From positions 1 through 47,831 of the forward strand of contig JAADCY010000146.1 of NCBI GenBank assembly GCA_013154205.1: DNA of 47,831 nt, in the 5' to 3' direction. How positions within the stretch are numbered: the stretch's first letter is position 1; the number at the start of each line of letters is the position of its first letter. Shown here piece after piece: positions 46,731-47,831 of the stretch. The position numbers and the translations under genes are program-made. The notes under the pieces are model-generated. The model was given only the letters and a program-made list of their open reading frames with translations. It was not told the origin of the DNA and ran no database searches. The stretch is from Thermoproteota archaeon. Its GTDB lineage: Archaea; Thermoproteota; Thermoprotei_A; Sulfolobales; Desulfurococcaceae.

Positions 46731-47456
46731 TTATCTTGGGTTTAGGGCTAGTATTATTAGTGCCATTATTATTATTAGTGTTGATATGAATCCGGCTACT
46801 AGGGGGTTTATGCCTAGGGCTGTCATGAGCGGTGTGTAGATTATTGCTATTGCTATTGCTCCTATGCTCCCTGTCTTGATATCTCCTCGGAGAATTATGC
46901 CTATTAAGGGTGCAAATATTGCTATGCTCATTAGTATCGGTATTAGTGGGGATATGCTAGACAGGCTCGATATATCACCTATTTTTTCCAGTTGTTTCTT
47001 GACGGCGTAGACTCCTAGGTAGTTGCCGTTTATTGTTATGTTTACTACTATGTAGCTGTACGTGGTGTTGAACCCGGTTGTTACTAGCCATGTCGTGTTG
47101 TCTTCGGCTAGGTATGTCTGGTATTGCTTGATCATGGTGCCGTTGGGGTAGCTGAGCCTTATTGTGAGGTTTGCGCCGTTGGGTTCTAGGGTTGTGGCTA
47201 GTATGTAGGCTCCTGTGTCGTTGTAGATTATCACGAGGTTTGTGAGGCTTGTATTTATCTGTTGTAGTGGTGGGATGCATATGTAGGCTCCGCTACCGGT
47301 TATGTTGTACATGAAGCTGTTTGGTGGGCAGGTTATGTTTTCGGGTATTGGGTTTGTGTAGGGTGTTGGTGTGTAGGTTAGGCTGGTGTCGGCTAGGGCT
47401 GGTGGGGTTATGGCTAGTAGTGCTAGGAGTACTAGTATGGCTGGTGTTTTAATCAT
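46731..47456 (-). CDS. Signal-peptide membrane glycoprotein candidate (241 aa)
   Basis: A signal peptide (1-22, TPAILVLLALLAITPPALA) is followed by a Thr/Asn-rich ectodomain with about nine Asn-X-Ser/Thr sites (NIT, NTS, NDT, NLT, NGT, NTT) and two Cys that could pair. Three closely spaced hydrophobic segments form the C-terminal third (about 175-193, 199-215, 222-240). Likely an envelope protein. Convergent with 46201-46728. Confidence 0.65.
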   Translation of the reverse strand: MIKTPAILVLLALLAITPPALADTSLTYTPTPYTNPIPENITCPPNSFMYNITGSGAYICIPPLQQINTSLTNLVIIYNDTGAYILATTLEPNGANLTIRLSYPNGTMIKQYQTYLAEDNTTWLVTTGFNTTYSYIVVNITINGNYLGVYAVKKQLEKIGDISSLSSISPLIPILMSIAIFAPLIGIILRGDIKTGSIGAIAIAIIYTPLMTALGINPLVAGFISTLIIIMALIILALNPR

Positions 47457-47521
47457 TTCTGTCTCTCCTCCATTGTATATTATTGTTTCCTGGGATTATT
47501 TATTGGTGGTTAGTGTTTTTC

Positions 47522-47539
47522 TCCGATTCTAGAATCGGA
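47522..47539. promoter_or_regulatory. 18-bp perfect palindrome between divergent genes
   Basis: TCCGATTCTAGAATCGGA is perfectly self-complementary. It lies in the gap between the minus-strand glycoprotein and the plus-strand membrane protein, so it may be a shared operator. It contains CTAG at its centre, but not in the CTAG-N8-CTAG layout. Confidence 0.6.
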
Positions 47540-47613
47540 TGTAGACGGGTCACAAATAAATATTCTATATTCAGAAAAACAATGCGAAAGAAGAAAAATG
47601 GAAGGTGTATGGA

Positions 47614-47831
47614 ATGGGCCTCATAAATGAATTAAAGCCTACAATCGTCGCCCTCATAATCGGTGTCGTACTAGTATTCGTTGGAATGACCGCCGCAACA
47701 ATAACTGGTGGCGTAGGCTATTATGTAGTGGACACGCTGAACAAGTCAGTAAGCGGCATCATACCGGCAAGCATCAACATGTTCAACCCGAACACCATCA
47801 CGCTAATGGGCAACGTCTTCATGTTCGCCGG
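47614..47831 (+). CDS. Membrane protein, cut by right window edge (at least 72 aa)
   Basis: Begins MGLINELKPTIVALIIGVVL: one hydrophobic helix of about 30 residues, a Gly-rich stretch (ATITGGVGYYVVD), then a polar loop and the start of a second hydrophobic segment (ITLMGNVFMFA) at the edge. The layout is like the small two-helix proteins at 3061-3563. A GTG three codons upstream is an alternative start. Possible capsid or envelope protein. Confidence 0.55.
   Translation, partial: MGLINELKPTIVALIIGVVLVFVGMTAATITGGVGYYVVDTLNKSVSGIIPASINMFNPNTITLMGNVFMFA

Noticed and set aside
1..47831. Complete circular genome
   Set aside because: Joining the two ends would put two genes of opposite strand on top of each other, and no terminal overlap is seen. 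Completeness cannot be judged from this window.
1..47831. tRNA or rRNA genes, or a tRNA attachment site
   Set aside because: I found no cloverleaf with a TTCRANNC arm or rRNA-like segment on either strand by reading; a covariance search was not possible.

Overview
The window looks like part, or possibly nearly all, of the genome of a virus or large plasmid of a hyperthermophilic crenarchaeon. The reasons are: almost every gene is short, tightly packed and of unknown family; codon use favours ATA for Ile and AGG/AGA for Arg; promoters have archaeal TATA boxes (CTTAAATA, TTTATATA); Shine-Dalgarno sequences are GGTGA-type and often overlap the upstream stop codon; and there are no rRNA, tRNA or housekeeping genes. 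A Desulfurococcales-type host is my guess, not something the sequence proves. Genes are cut at both edges. I cannot tell whether the molecule is circular.

Layout. 0-5 kb and 46.7-47.8 kb: probable virion or envelope module (a DUF2341-like surface protein, small two-helix membrane proteins, a glycosylation-rich signal-peptide protein). 4.7-8.1 kb, minus strand: operon of an SF2 helicase, two unknown proteins and a ribbon-helix-helix regulator. 9.9-14.0 kb, minus: a recombination/replication operon (OB-like protein with acidic tail, Cas4-like nuclease, RadA-like ATPase, RHH protein). 14.1-19.0 kb, minus: an XPB-like helicase surrounded by small membrane proteins and three of four members of a Val/Thr-repeat family. 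19.0-21.1 kb, minus: a DPPW methyltransferase and Cys-rich small proteins. 21.2-24.8 kb, plus: operon that includes one gene broken by a 14-bp tandem duplication. 24.8-26.6 kb: 1.8 kb with no gene, holding a 28-bp-period repeat array (TTGAAAACA units) and five origin recognition boxes of the Orc1/Cdc6 type plus several palindromes; this is the probable replication origin. 28.9-36.5 kb, plus: a long run of about 20 overlapping small genes, including an AbrB-like regulator, Cys-rich miniproteins, a radical SAM enzyme and a PD-(D/E)XK-like protein. 36.5-40.3 kb: AT-rich membrane proteins and a serine recombinase beside a 28-bp imperfect palindrome. 40.3-42.8 kb, minus: a coiled-coil surface protein and a D12-class adenine methyltransferase. 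43.1-46.7 kb, plus: an operon with a P-loop ATPase and a second PD-(D/E)XK-like protein.

How it may work together. I recognise no DNA polymerase, primase or initiator. The element seems to recruit host Orc1/Cdc6 through its own origin recognition boxes and to supply helicases, a recombinase, a nuclease and an SSB-like protein itself. A recurring palindromic element, CTAG-N8-CTAG, sits at a fixed distance from the TATA boxes of several transcription units spread over the window. It suggests one regulator controlling scattered operons, possibly one of the RHH or AbrB proteins encoded here.
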